Source of the DNA: Strongyloides papillosus
Taxonomy: Eukaryota; Nematoda; Chromadorea; Rhabditida; Strongyloididae
DNA: 64,000 nt
Reading direction: 5' to 3'
Assembly: GCA_005656395.1 (NCBI GenBank)
Contig: SRSI01000013.1
Span: 1,302,001 to 1,366,000 of the forward strand
Shown here: in pieces, positions 1 through 13,100 of the stretch
Numbering within the stretch: the stretch's first letter is position 1
Layout: each line of letters starts with the position of its first letter
Translations under genes and position numbers: made by a program
The notes under the pieces: model-generated
Database searches by the model: none
What the model was told of the DNA's origin: nothing
Seen by the model: only the letters and a program-made list of their open reading frames with translations

Positions 1-2048
1 TTGATTTAATTAAAACATTAGATATTATTGTAAAGTTTTTTTATTGTTATATCTAAGAGTTATTAAATATATATATTTATTCAATCTTCATTAATCATTC
101 AATATCTTATTATTATTTTAATCAAAAATTTTTTTATTTAACATAAATTAATTTTCAAAAAAATATAACGAATTATGTTATTAAAATTTTAATTTAAAAA
201 ATTTGTTATTGAAATTAATATGAAATTTTTAATACTTCTATTTGTTTTAAATTCATTATCAATTGTATTAACAAATATTTTTTCTACTTTATTCTTGTAA
301 TTAATAAAATAAGCATTGAAAAGTAAATACTGATGTTTTATAAACACATTTTAATAAATAACTTATGACTATGTTTTGTGTAAAAAAACATTTTTATTTA
401 TTAATCATAATTAAAATAGAAATTATAAATTCACTCATTTGATCATTTCTTTTGCTCTCTTTTACAAATAATGTTAATTCAATTGCAAAACAATGCAAAT
501 CACTTTTTTAATATTGAAAAAAAAAGAATTCTAATTAATGTATAGCAATTATTTATACCTGGAAATTATTATTGGACCCAAAAACGGCACTCACTTTAAT
601 TTAAAATTTCGTGAAATGCTAGAAACTTACACATTATTTTTTAATAACCATATTTTAAAATTTTGTCATAAATTTTAGTTATTTTTTTATTAAAATCTGA
701 ATAATAAATAAAAATTTTAATTACTAATTTTATCATTTGTTTAAATATTGATATTTTTAAAAAAATTACAATTTTATCACTTTCAAGTATTATGTTTGTA
801 TTTGATTATATGTGTAAATTTTATCATTAAAAACCATAAATAAATTATTTTTTATTTATTGGAATATTTAAATTAATAATTTACAGCTACAAGTTGACGC
901 AAATAATTTTCACCTAAAAATGTGTATATGTAATAAAAACAATAAATAACTATTACTTATATACATTTCAAAAATCATATTATTATAGTCATAAAAGCAA
1001 ATTATATGTGTTCTATCTTGAGGTTAAAATTATCTTAAAATATTCAAATCATCTATTAATACTATATATGAAAAAATTAACGCTGAAGCAAAAGTTTAAA
1101 TATTACATAAATTATTTTATTACTCGACATGTATCCACTCAACTAGTGTACGATTATTTTTGTGTTAATCAGACTGATTTATAAAATTTTTTCGTCTTCT
1201 AAATTAAATAATTATAGTAAGTATTGTCATCTACAACTTAATAAATTAATGATATCTAATGATATATTAAATCTTTAAACATGGTAAAACTATAAAATAT
1301 TAAAATCAAACAACAAAATATGTTAAAGGGACCTAAATTGTTATCTCAAACATCATTTATTTGAAAAAAGAAAAAGTACCAAATATATGTATTATTAGTA
1401 AAGAAATGTAAATTAGATTATTATAATGCCATACGTAGATTATTTATAAAAATTTTTGATACAAAACATATAAAAGAAGTTGATAGAAGATTTTAATATA
1501 TGATGTCACATAATAAGATAGTATTTGTATGATCTTGATATCTATCATATCTTGAAGAATTTATGTATGAGAAGATGATGAATTGTCTGGTGTCAAAAAT
1601 ATTGACCTGTTAACCTGATTCAAAAAAGATTCATAGATTCTCTTTTGTACAAAGATAATTCTTACAAAAATTCTTATACCTTTCTTATTATTATTATTAT
1701 TGTTATATATAGTACAATATTGTAATGATAAAATCATAATGTCCTAATATATATTTTCATTTGTTACTTGCTTAATTTCTTTTTTACTACAAAACATGAA
1801 TCTTAAAATTAAAACAAGTTTTTTTTTAATATCCATGAATATCCTTTTTATTTTACTATAAAATTTTCACATTTCCCATCTTTTTTCTTGTTAACTTATT
1901 GCAAAATTTTTAAAATTATTTTAACATATTAAAAGTTATATTTTTAAACCTGTTACCATTCTTGATACATTAATTTTATCATTCAAAATATACAATATTT
2001 AAGAATACTTTTTAATATTAATATTCATTATTTTAAGATATCTAAATT
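1..2048. other. AT-rich intergenic DNA upstream of glf-1
   Basis: No reading frame, RNA gene or repeat that I can support. The sequence is composed of A/T runs with frequent stops in all frames. The last few hundred bases must contain the promoter and 5' UTR of the mutase gene at 2049, but no TATA box or clear trans-splice acceptor stands out. Confidence 0.6.
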
Positions 2049-3485
2049 ATGAGGATTGTTATTATTGGTGGTGCACCTACTGCTCTTGGAGCTGCTTTTA
2101 GGCTTAATGAGTTGAAAGAAACCCATCCAGATGTTGCTAAGGATGTTGAACTCGTTGTTTTAGAGAAAGCTGGTGTTGCTGGAGGACTCTCAACAACTGT
2201 AGTTGACGAAAAAGGTTTTCTATGGGATATGGGTGGTCATGTAACATTCTCACACAATGCTCCTTACTATGATTCAGCTATCAAATGGGCTGTCAAAGAG
2301 TGGAATTCCCTTGAGAGACAATGTCTTGTTGATATGAATTACCTTTATGATATCAAAGGAATTAAACTTGTTCCATATCCAGCTCAATATGCCGTACCAT
2401 TCTTCCCTGATGACATTAAAGAAGGATGTATTAAAGATCTAAATGAACGCCATGATAACCCTCAATTTGATTCAATTGTACCAAATAACTTTGCTGAATG
2501 GATTGATAAACATCTAGGACCAACTATCCATAAAGTATTCTTTAAACCATACACGAGAAAAGTTTGGACTGTTGAAACAGAAACAATGAATCCAAATTGG
2601 GTTGGAACTAGAGTCGCTAAGCTTTCTAAAGAAAAACTCGAGTCACTTTGCTCTATTCCAGCTGATAAATTAACTGATGCTGATTTTGGTTGGGGACCAA
2701 ACGCTTGTTTTACCTTCCCAAAATATGGTGGAACTGGTGCTGTTTGGAAGGGAATGGCTGAGAAATTAAATAAAGATTGGTTCAAATATAATCATAATGT
2801 TGTTGGAGTTAATATGCAAAAGAAAGAAGTTAGTTATCAAGTTGGTGACTCAACTGAACTTCAAAAAATGAACTATGATGTTCTCATTAATACAGCACCA
2901 ATTGATCAACTAATTAAACAAACCAACGCTTGTTCACCATTAAATATTGTCTTCAATAAAGTATATGTTGTCGGTGTTGGTCTTAAACTTCCAATGCCAC
3001 CATCATGTGAAAAATTAACTTGGTTATACTTCCCAGATCCAAATGTACCATTCTTCCGTGTTACCTTCTTCTCAAGATATGGTGAGGTAACTCCAGACAA
3101 CACTAAATACTGGTCTGTAATGTGTGAGTGTGCAACACCTATTGACTATGAGTGTGATAAGGAAGAAATGGCAAGAAGAGCTGTTGAAGGGTTAATTCTT
3201 AAAGAAATAATCACTCAAGAACAAGTTGAGACTGTCTACTCTATCATACTTCCATATGGATATCCAATTCCATCAGTTGAAAGAGATAGTGAATTAAAGA
3301 GAGCCCATGAGGCACTTGAAAAAAATCAAATTTACTCAAGAGGACGTTTTGGTGGATGGAAATATGAGGTATCTAATCAAGATCATGTCTTTATGCAAGG
3401 AAAAGAAATCATTGACAGAATTTTGTTAAATGAACCAGAAAAAATGTACAAGACTGGAATAAATTATGATAGAGCTGAAGCCTAG
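2049..3485 (+). CDS. glf-1: UDP-galactopyranose mutase, eukaryotic type
   Basis: This flavoenzyme interconverts UDP-galactopyranose and UDP-galactofuranose, supplying galactofuranose for surface glycans. The 478-residue frame is uninterrupted and full length for eukaryotic UGMs. Visible signatures are the N-terminal FAD-binding Rossmann loop GGAPTALG (residues 7-14), GGHVTFSH (62-69), the FAD/substrate element YGGTGAVW (226-233) and the C-terminal block GRFGGWKYEVSNQDH (from 432), all characteristic of the eukaryotic rather than the bacterial UGM branch. The first ATG of the frame directly precedes the hydrophobic RIVIIGG strand, so the start is secure. No intron is present, unlike almost every other gene here. 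Its codon use is richer in G and C than the surroundings, consistent with good expression. It converges with the beta-lactamase-like gene. The enzyme is absent from mammals. The family assignment is very secure; the symbol follows the C. elegans orthologue. Confidence 0.95.
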   Translation: MRIVIIGGAPTALGAAFRLNELKETHPDVAKDVELVVLEKAGVAGGLSTTVVDEKGFLWDMGGHVTFSHNAPYYDSAIKWAVKEWNSLERQCLVDMNYLYDIKGIKLVPYPAQYAVPFFPDDIKEGCIKDLNERHDNPQFDSIVPNNFAEWIDKHLGPTIHKVFFKPYTRKVWTVETETMNPNWVGTRVAKLSKEKLESLCSIPADKLTDADFGWGPNACFTFPKYGGTGAVWKGMAEKLNKDWFKYNHNVVGVNMQKKEVSYQVGDSTELQKMNYDVLINTAPIDQLIKQTNACSPLNIVFNKVYVVGVGLKLPMPPSCEKLTWLYFPDPNVPFFRVTFFSRYGEVTPDNTKYWSVMCECATPIDYECDKEEMARRAVEGLILKEIITQEQVETVYSIILPYGYPIPSVERDSELKRAHEALEKNQIYSRGRFGGWKYEVSNQDHVFMQGKEIIDRILLNEPEKMYKTGINYDRAEA

Positions 3486-5581
3486 AATGATAAAATAATA
3501 TATTTTATTCACCATTATTTCGCATAATATATAACACCAACAATCTATTTATTTTTTTCTCTTTATTTAATTAAAATATTATTTTATAATATGTGGAAAA
3601 AAAATTTATATAGTTCCCTATTTAAATAAATGTTTCTAAATATTTTAAATTCTCTATCACTTATTTATTCTCATCACAAATTAGCCGTATCCACAAATTT
3701 CATGCAAGATAATATAATATTTTTTAAAAAGGAAGTGTTGTTAACTTTTGCTTTCCATTATTCTCCTTGCCATCCTTCTTTCATCAAACCATTTTTCAAT
3801 TACTGTCTTGCTAATTTGGTATTATTATTTACCATATACCAATCATACTTTTCCTGGTTTTAGAATCACAAAACAATAAAGTTTAACAGGATGATATTTA
3901 GTAAGTATTTGCGTGTTTCCTATCCTATCTTTTTGAATTACCAATTATTATACAAAGATATTTCTTTTATACATTTTTAATAATGTGTTTCTCTTAAATA
4001 ATAAAGTTATATATGTATAGTTCAACTTTTTATTTGTTAATCATACTATATCTGTTCCTTTTCTCTTAACTATTTTTATCATTCCTTTCATCTTCTTCAT
4101 CTTCTTTTTTTCCCTTTTCCGATCTCAAATAATATTATATTAGCTTATATTAAACAATCATTTTCTTTTGTTGTCCCAACTTCTATCTTTATATATCTTT
4201 TCCTTTCTCCTAACAATAAAGTAAAAAAATGAAATATCTTATCTTGGTATGTATATTTTAAGTTATTCTAATTTATTATATTATTGAAAAGACTTTTAAT
4301 AGGAAGAATGAGATAAATTTATTTATCATTTTATTTTGTAAAGATTAATTGACATTAACCAGGATATGCAGTTTTATATATCTTATTATAGATGAATGAA
4401 ATGTTGATTGGAAGAGAAGATTAACGTAAAAAGGACAAATTGTGGCATGGTATATGTGTGTTTCCTGAATCATTTAATAGTCGTGTAAATGTCTCTTTTC
4501 TTATCATTTATGAAAAAAGACAAAATAAAAGAAGTCGGCTTGTTATTTTTAATTAAAAATATATACATATTTAATGATTGAATTTTTCTTTTACTTATAT
4601 ATGTCATACCTTTTGGCGGAAGATAACTTATATATTTTTTGTATCAAAGAAGTGTAATCGCCTCAAATATATCTCAATAGAATTTTTTCTTACAATGGTA
4701 AAAGTTAAATGATATATTATAACAAAAAAAATAGTTCACATTACAATGAATATAGATCCCTAACTATTTGATTGGAGGAAATATAAAAATAAAAAAAGGA
4801 AAATAATTAATTGGTGAATAAAGAATTAAAAATAAATCAAAGCACACCGTCTGTTACTTTCCATTTTCATGTATAAATCATCACATTAAATTTAATATTT
4901 ATATATATATATATTTAACGATCAATTATTTATTATATAGGATATATTTCCGTTAAACCATCTAACTTCATTAACCTTTCTTAATCTATCACATTTAATT
5001 TTACCTATTTAAATACCTCACCAAATTATTGTATATAGTTGATAGAATTAAGTAATAATATATTAATCCTTTATTTATCACAATGCCCATTCTTCAAATG
5101 ACAACTGTTCCCTTGTCTTTTGAATTGTTAATTTCTTGCATAATTACTATTACTCACTTAATCACCTTCTCTTTGATGTACCCTCCTTTTATAGCTTTTT
5201 TAACCTTTCTTTTATTTTAATATACTATAACTATTTAACTATCATTAGATGACATATTACATGCTACCGGTTCATCATCTAAGGTACTATCATTAAATAA
5301 TACCTTTTTTAATAACATAAAAAGGATGCCGGTATAAATATCAAAAACATATGTTTTAAAATAATTAAACCAAAATACAAATAAAATTTTACCCTATCTT
5401 ATTATATAAAACTTTTAAAATAATATTAAAATTTTATTTACTCTCTTTTAATCGCTTTTTTTATACAAATACATTTAAAAGATAACTAATAAAACAATTT
5501 TATAAGGACAAATTAAATGTCTCAGTTAAACATAAATATAGAAAAGAAAACTTTAAAAAAATATATTATATATAGAAAACA
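3486..5581. other. Convergent intergenic region
   Basis: This lies between the 3' ends of the mutase and beta-lactamase-like genes. A 77-codon open frame at 3630-3863 shows no domain, and I regard it as chance. At 4230 an ATG with six codons is followed by a GTATGT donor-like site, but the nearest acceptor leads straight to a stop, so I do not call a gene. Otherwise only A/T-rich simple sequence is seen. Confidence 0.55.
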
Positions 5582-6887
5582 CTATTTTAATACACATTTT
5601 AATGCAGCATTTCGTAATAGACGATAGGTTCTTGTCAGTTCACCCATACCTGATTTTAAACCGTTTGTGACATATGCAACAACCAACTCTTCTTTTGGAT
5701 CCATCATTAATGTACTACCACCATATCCAGGATGACCAACCAACCATTGTCCTTTTTTATATGGATGTTTCTCATACATAAAACCATGTCCTTTAGATAT
5801 TGGTGCTTTAAATACAATATCAATTTCATTACTAATTTCTGGTTTTTCTAATTTTTTAATTAATGATTTTGATATAATTTCACCGTTTAATACTTTACTA
5901 AATAAAAAACCTAGGTCTTTTGCTGTTGTTATACCAAGAGCAGCTGTTTGTTCAAGTCTTTGAACCTCCGGATAGTTAAATGTTATCTCATTCTATAAAA
6001 TATAAACCATATAAAAGGTTTTTAATTCATTATATATTACCTTATCAATTTTTATCCAATCAAAATTATTCTTAACCTTCTCACCAATTGAACTATGAGT
6101 TTGTAAATTAAGAATAGCTAGAACAATTAATATTCTTGGATCATGCATAATTTCTTTTAACCTATAACTAGTTGTTGGTACTGATAATTCACTAACAAAA
6201 GATTGTAACTCTTTAGGAATACCTAAATAAAAATCTATTCCATGAGGTTTAGCAATTTCTTCAGCAAAAAATTGCGAAACTCCTCTTTTTTTACTATCAA
6301 TATGTCTTATAATTTGATCAACTAACCATCCATATGTAATAGCATGATAACCACTTTTTGTACCAGGACTCCAGTTAGGTTTTGTTTTTTCAATAATCTT
6401 CCTGACAGCATTATGATCTTTGGCATCATCAAATGTTAATGTTTGATCAAAATAGGCTAAACCAGCTCTATGTGTCATAATATGCCTTATTGTAATGTTT
6501 TCCTTTCCATTAGCACCAAATTCAGGCCAATATTTTGTTATTTTATCATCATATGAACAAGAACCATTATCAACAAGTAATGCTACACATAATGCACCAA
6601 TAGACTTGGATACCGAAAAGACAACTGTTTGTGTTTCAACTGTCCAAAGATTATGTTTGGTATCCGAGTAACCACCATATAAATCAGCTACACATTCACC
6701 TTGATGGAATATTGCTACAGATGCTCCTAATGGTTCCCAACCGTGATAAAAATTTTTTCTAAGAAAATGAAGTGAAGAATAATTGGGAATATTTAACTTA
6801 CTTAAAAACTTCAGCTACCTTTTCGAATTTTTCATCATAACAACCAACAATGTTAAATTTTGGCTCTAAAGTTCTTTTTAAAACCAT
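5582..6887 (-). CDS. Serine beta-lactamase-like protein (LACTB/EstB type)
   Basis: Predicted 404-residue member of the class C beta-lactamase/penicillin-binding-protein superfamily, which nematodes carry in several copies; members act as esterases or peptidases rather than in drug resistance. Three exons join in phase: 6887-6802, 6758-6041 and 5992-5582, with 43- and 48-nt GT-AG introns. The catalytic SxxK is seen as SVSK (Ser77, Lys80). The block SGYHAITYGWL (Tyr166) corresponds to the second active-site motif, and HPGYGGS (His355) to the KTG-like third motif. MTHRAGL (from 123) is also typical of the family. The start chosen is the ATG at 6887; a short additional upstream exon cannot be excluded. 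No signal peptide is seen, so a cytosolic or organellar protein is likely. Substrate is unknown. The three motifs are intact, so activity is plausible. Confidence 0.88.
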
Positions 6888-9800
6888 TTTTCTGTATAGA
6901 AATATGGGTATAAATTCCGTTTAGTTGTTCTAATAACAAACGTATCAGTAACAGAGTTTTATTATGAGTATATGTTAATCTGATAACAAATTTTATAAGT
7001 GTCGTATCAGAAGTAAAGTAGTTATCTAAAAACACACATTTAATTATATTACATTTATTTTATCGATAAAAATGAGAAAATTATAAAATAAAGAAAAAGG
7101 TGATAAGGGAAAAAAATGACTTCCAACCTGTTATTTTAATATTTTTTTTGCCTACTTATATCAAACTATTTTAAATATACATTTATTTTCATCAAATTTA
7201 TTTGATGGTTGTATTTTAATGACAAAGGTTAAAATGTTAGCTCATAACTATAATATTTTTATACATATAAATGTAACTAGCATATATTGGAACAAATCGG
7301 TAGCACTTAATTTAATAGTAACAATATCATGTGCACAATTATCAGTGATATTGAGAAAGTAGCTAGAAGTATTGATATTTATGTTTATAAAAATGCGAGT
7401 TAGCTAAAAAGTTTTAGTAACAAACTAGTTTATTTATTATGTTAGGTAAACCTTCTGCTAAATAAAGTATCCCTTTCTTATTATTACATTATAGTATAGT
7501 GTTTTCAATTTCAAAAATGTATTAAAATGTTATAAAATGATAACTTTTGAGGTTTTTATAACATTTATTAATATATGGGAACAAGGAAGTTTTAATAGAC
7601 ATATTTTAATATAACCTTAAATAAAATATAAAAAGAAAAATAGCAATAACAATATTATTTTTCTTTGACAATCTAATGGTATCCTATTAAACACTTTAAT
7701 ATATCAATTTGTTTTTAAAATAAAATTTTTTTTGATAATAACATATATTGTGTACTTTTTATTTCTCACTTCTGATACCATTTGATAAGGAAAAAAATTT
7801 TTCCATATAATGATATTTGAAAATGTTATTTCATATTAATAGATGATATAAATGATTAATTATATTTTAGTGTTATGAAAGAAAAGTAATTTTAAAAAGT
7901 AGCTTTTATATAATACATAAATTAAAATTAATTAATAATTTAGTAGTAGAATTAGATTAAATAACATCACAAGTATTAAAAAATACTTTTTTACGTATTT
8001 ATACATAAAAATATATTTTTATGGTTAGATAATAAAAAACAAATTTTAACTTACCAAATAAGCAACACTATTTTTGTATACTTTAACTTCGAACAAATTT
8101 GTAGTTTATACTAAAGAATTATCATGATGTTAAACTATAAATCTACATATATTAAATAAATTTATAGATAATAGTTTTTATCTATAAAAATGTGAGAAAA
8201 ATGCTTTCACAATTAATATGTTATTAAATAGGGAAACTACTTTTTAAGCCTAAATAAATGTAATATAAAAAATATTAAAGCATTATTGGTATTGTATAGT
8301 GATAATAAAAATTTATAAATGACATAATGTATATGTAATATTTAATCATAAACGATTATATTAAACATTGTTATATATGTAATGCTAAAATGTAGTTGTT
8401 AATCAAAAATCACTTTTTTTATCTTTTGATCCAAACTTAACTCGTTTTTCTCTATGATTTTCACTAAATTTATTGTTGTCGTAATACAACTTTTCCTCTA
8501 TTTTTTTGCTAAGTTGTTAACTATTATTTATAGGTTAGAAGATATACCTTTTTTTCAAATATCCATATTATGTCAACTTTTTATAAAAAAATAAGATGAT
8601 TTATGAATAATAAGAAGACAAAGAATATTTCATATGGCTTTAATTTTGACTGTGAATGGTAACCTTTCAAAAGATATTAAAAAATTTTAATAAATTTAAT
8701 TTCTTTTCTCTTTTTCCTTTCCAATGGTAAAGTAAGAATACCAACTGATTATCAGATGACTATCTTTTATTATAGTTGTAATAGAATATTACATGAAATA
8801 GTGATTTTTAAACTAAATATTTTAGTCATTAAAATATTTTTATAAACAAAAAAAAAGAATAATTAAATTATGGCTAAATTTTATTAACATAAAGCGTAAT
8901 TAAATAATTAAATAGTAATCATTTGTAATATTTATATATATATATAGCAAAACAATTGACATAGTGTATGATTAATTAATTTTAAAAAAAAGAAAGCAAA
9001 AAAATATATATATATAAAAGTCTTATTAATTCAATTAAAAAAAACAATTCCTTCTGCCTACTTATATTTAAATGCTTGTAGTACCTCTGGTCTTTATGAC
9101 TTGCCTCTTATTTTTTGATCACCTTCATTAGAATTAATTAATTAATATATATATTTATATCCTTCTCATAATTATATATATAAAGACAACTTTTTTTGAG
9201 GAATATGTTTGCTCTTATCCAAAAAAATTAGAAAAATTTACTTTACAACAACAAAAATATGACATTTTTGACTTTGTATATGGCTTTTTTGTTAAGATTT
9301 AGATATAAATATCCATAATAGTAGAAATATCATTGACTAGTAGATTAGAGTAGATTTGGCATTTTAGTTGGTGAATATTGGTGAAAAAAAAGTTATCTTT
9401 ATTTTTTCTTTTCATTGTTTATAATGATTAAAGATATTTGCATACTTTTTTCACATTTTATTACAATAATTCTTAACTTTTTTTTTCTTTCTTTCCATAA
9501 AGTATAATAATAATAATAGTAAAAAAAATTTGTTAAGTTATAATTAATAAAAAAAATAATGCTTTTCTTTTGTTAATACAGGGAACGTTGCGATTTGGTG
9601 GAATGTTAGAGTATGTATGTATGCAGTAAAACGGCATCTCATGCAAAAAAATAAAAAAAGTAATAATATCATATTTTTCCATTTAATCTTCAAATTTTTT
9701 AGCTATGTACAAATTGAACTTTTGATTAATGTGTTATGAACTTTTTGTATATATTTTAGTAGAGTTGGAGTGTAATAATGTTTGATTCAATATATAGTAA

Positions 9801-10167
9801 AATTATAATAAAAAAAATATAGAAAGTTAGGTGATTTTCTCGTTTAAATAATGTAATAATAATAGTGTTTATTATGTATATTCCAATTCACTGCATATAA
9901 TTGAGATGTAATGTAGATATTTTATGGTTCCTATGAAACATATTGGCAAGATATTTTGAATTGTTATAATTTTTTCATTTATTAATGGTTAATTTTAAAA
10001 GATGACAAATAGTTTATAAATATTTTTTCTTCCTCGTCAATACTTTGTCTATCAATTCACCTAATCCTCAGTTCACTTTCTTCTTCTTCCTCTCCTAATC
10101 TTTTGTATATAAATTTACATCCTATTCATCATTTATAAAATAATCCATATTTAGGTAGTTATACACA
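6888..10167. other. Intergenic region between beta-lactamase-like gene and zag-1
   Basis: About 3.3 kb of AT-rich DNA between the 5' end of the beta-lactamase-like gene and the 3' end of zag-1. I see no supported gene, tRNA or large repeat. A slightly less AT-rich patch near 9580-9650 has no recognisable content. Confidence 0.55.
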
Positions 10168-13100
10168 TTAATCAGAAGCTATAGTACCGGCAGGAGTAGT
10201 AATTGCTGTTTCAGAGATAACAGAAGATGATCCAATGGAGGGTGTACTTGAGGATGGTGATGAGATTGTAGAGACAACAGGTTTGCAATATGAATATCTA
10301 TGATTCATGTGTTGTGAGTAACTTCCAGAATGTGAGAAGCGTTTTAGACATTTATCACATTGAAATGGTTTCTCACCACTATGAAGACGTTTATGTTCTG
10401 TTAAATGGTGTTTATGCTTAAATGCTTTCTCGCAAACATCACATTTGTATGGACGTTGACCTTAAAAAAATATTATTTTATTTAGAAAAAGACAAATTAC
10501 CTGAATGCTCATATTTATGTCTTGCTAAAGATGATTGTTTACCAAAAGTTTTCTCACATTGATCACACGAAAATAATCCACCATCTTCATTTGTTTTTAT
10601 TTGTTTTACATTATTATTATTATTATTGTTACTATTACTATTGATTCTAGCTAATTTTTTGGCTGAATCAGAGGCATTAAGATTAAAGTCTTCCACAGAA
10701 CTACTACTATCAGATTTTTCAAAAAGTTTTTGTAAGTCAGCTAATGTTGGTGTGGTTAAGATGGAGTATGGAGAGAAAAGATTGGGTTGTTGGGTTGAGA
10801 CAACTGGCCAAATCGATTTATTTAATTTTGGTGTCTCTTCAGAGGTCTCTGAACCATTTTTACCACTCTCATCCATACTTGAATCCTCTGAATGAAATGA
10901 TTGAGGCGATATTGTTCTTTTAACATTCTTACTTGGAATATTTTTTAATAACTCATGGACTACCTTAGTATTTTTTTGCATAAATTCAAATAGATTATTT
11001 CCATTCCCTGCTGAATCTCCATTACCACCTTCCTTGCTTGATTGACTTGGTGGTCTAATAGAGAGGTCTAAAGGACTATCTAATTGTGAGTCACTAGTTA
11101 ACTTGTCAGTATTGATAGATTCAGAATCGTTACCATTTGAAATGGTATCAGAGTCCTAAAAAGCAGATGGTACATTTAAGATAATAATTTAAATTTTAAT
11201 ATATTAATGAGCATCTCCTTAATACACATCTTCTCCTTGAAAATAGATGATGAAAACAGAAGTTATCTTTTGTATATTTGCATTAAAATGGGTGTAAGGA
11301 ACAGTTTTATATTCATATATCAAGTCTAAAGGGTAATGAATGCGGTAAAAGATACATATTAAAAAAGATTGTAAAATAAATGGGTACTTGAATAAATTAA
11401 ATACAGATTTGAATTTACAATTAGCAGGTTATCTTATTTGCAAATCATACTACTGTCGGTGACTTTTGTACTATATACTATTTAGGTGCGTGCCATAAGC
11501 TAATGAGAAGTGAAAGAGAGGAGAATAAAAATTACTTATGTTCTATTCATATTTAATTAATTAATATAAAAAAAAGTAATTTAAAAAGTTTTTGTCTTTA
11601 AAATTAGATGTACTATGCTAATTAATGTATTCTTAAGAAATGAGAAAATATGAATAGAAATATAAGTAGATGAAAATATCTTTTTTTTTGTCCTTTAAAA
11701 CATACCTGAATACTGTCATTGCACTTTTGATTATCTGATGACAATGATTTTCTAAGGAAATCTTCAATATTCCCATTTGTTTGAGGATTTTCTGTATTTT
11801 CGTTACCATTATTATTGTTACTTCCAACTTTCATCCAAGCATTTTTAGAGAGGCGATCACCAATATTTCCAATTCTACTACAACGACGTTCCTTTGCCCG
11901 TGTATTTTGGAACCAAACTTGAACAACCCGTTTGTTCACTCCAATTTGTTCAGCTAATGCTGACAACTCATATTTAGATGGAAATCTATTCTTTTTAAAT
12001 TGATTATAAAGTGTAGCCACTTGAGTATCAGATAAGAAACTTCGAGATCTTAATGGTTTCCAATCATTTTTATTGTCAGGAACAACCTTATTTTGGTCAT
12101 CCTCATCATTAGTTGAGGAGGAGGAATGAATATCACTTTTAAGGGTATCATCATTTTTGCCAAAATTAACATTTGCTAATATATTACTAGTATTTTGTGG
12201 AGATAGTGTAGAGATAATAGATGCTAATGCTAAAAATCCATTGACTTCATTATTATTTTGTAGTTGAAAATTATTAAAAAGTCCATTAATAGGAAGATTT
12301 TCAGCTAAACTACTAAATGTTGTTGTACCATTAGAATTATTGGTACCTGACATAGACATAAGTTGTTGTGCAAGTTGATTAGTATTTGTATTGTTATTAT
12401 TTTGGTTTGGAAAACTTAACATATTAAGAATAGATTGATACATTGATACTTGGTCATTCATTGTTGGTAGTAGTTGTGAATTGTTAGGAGATGAACAGTT
12501 TGATGAAACTCCAGCACTGGTAAATGGAGGTGATAATGACGAAATTTTTTGTTGACTCTTTGATTGTGTACACTTTTTACTGCTCATATGAGAAGAATAT
12601 GAGCCTGAATGTGAGAATCTCTTATGGCAATTGGGACACTAAAAAGTATAAATAGTATTAGGTGTCATTAACCAAAATGAAAAGATTGTTTATATAGTTA
12701 TTTAAAAGATGGAAAAAAAGAAAATTATATATGGTACATTTTGGTAGGTGTTAAATAGACATATTTAGAAATGTTAAAATAAACAAAAAGTTTTCCAACA
12801 GCCTTTTATTTATAATAGTTGATAATATTTGTTAAAGATAAATAATAAAAAAGAAGGAAGGTGCCTACTATTAATTAGTTAAAGATAAAGTAAGACTAAC
12901 TTTAAATCGAGAATATATTATTATACTCATTTGGGGTGGAGTCAGGTGTGTGTATACATATTAATAAGAGTAAGTAACAAACTAAAAAGATAATAGTGTT
13001 GGGCGTGATGTACTGTACAAAATAAGAAATTAAAAGAGACATTACTTGAAAAGGGAGGTGAAAAGTATGCTCAGACATCTGTCATGAAAAAGCTAAATGG

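Noticed and set aside
2462..3103. Minus-strand open frames of 65-107 codons
   Set aside because: They are antisense shadows of the UDP-galactopyranose mutase gene and show no domain.
4230..4310. Short ATG exon (MKYLIL) with GTATGT donor
   Set aside because: The nearest acceptor leads to an immediate stop and no further exon can be joined.
10626..10895. Plus-strand 89-codon frame
   Set aside because: It is antisense to zag-1 exon 3; the coding strand contains zinc fingers and low-complexity linker.
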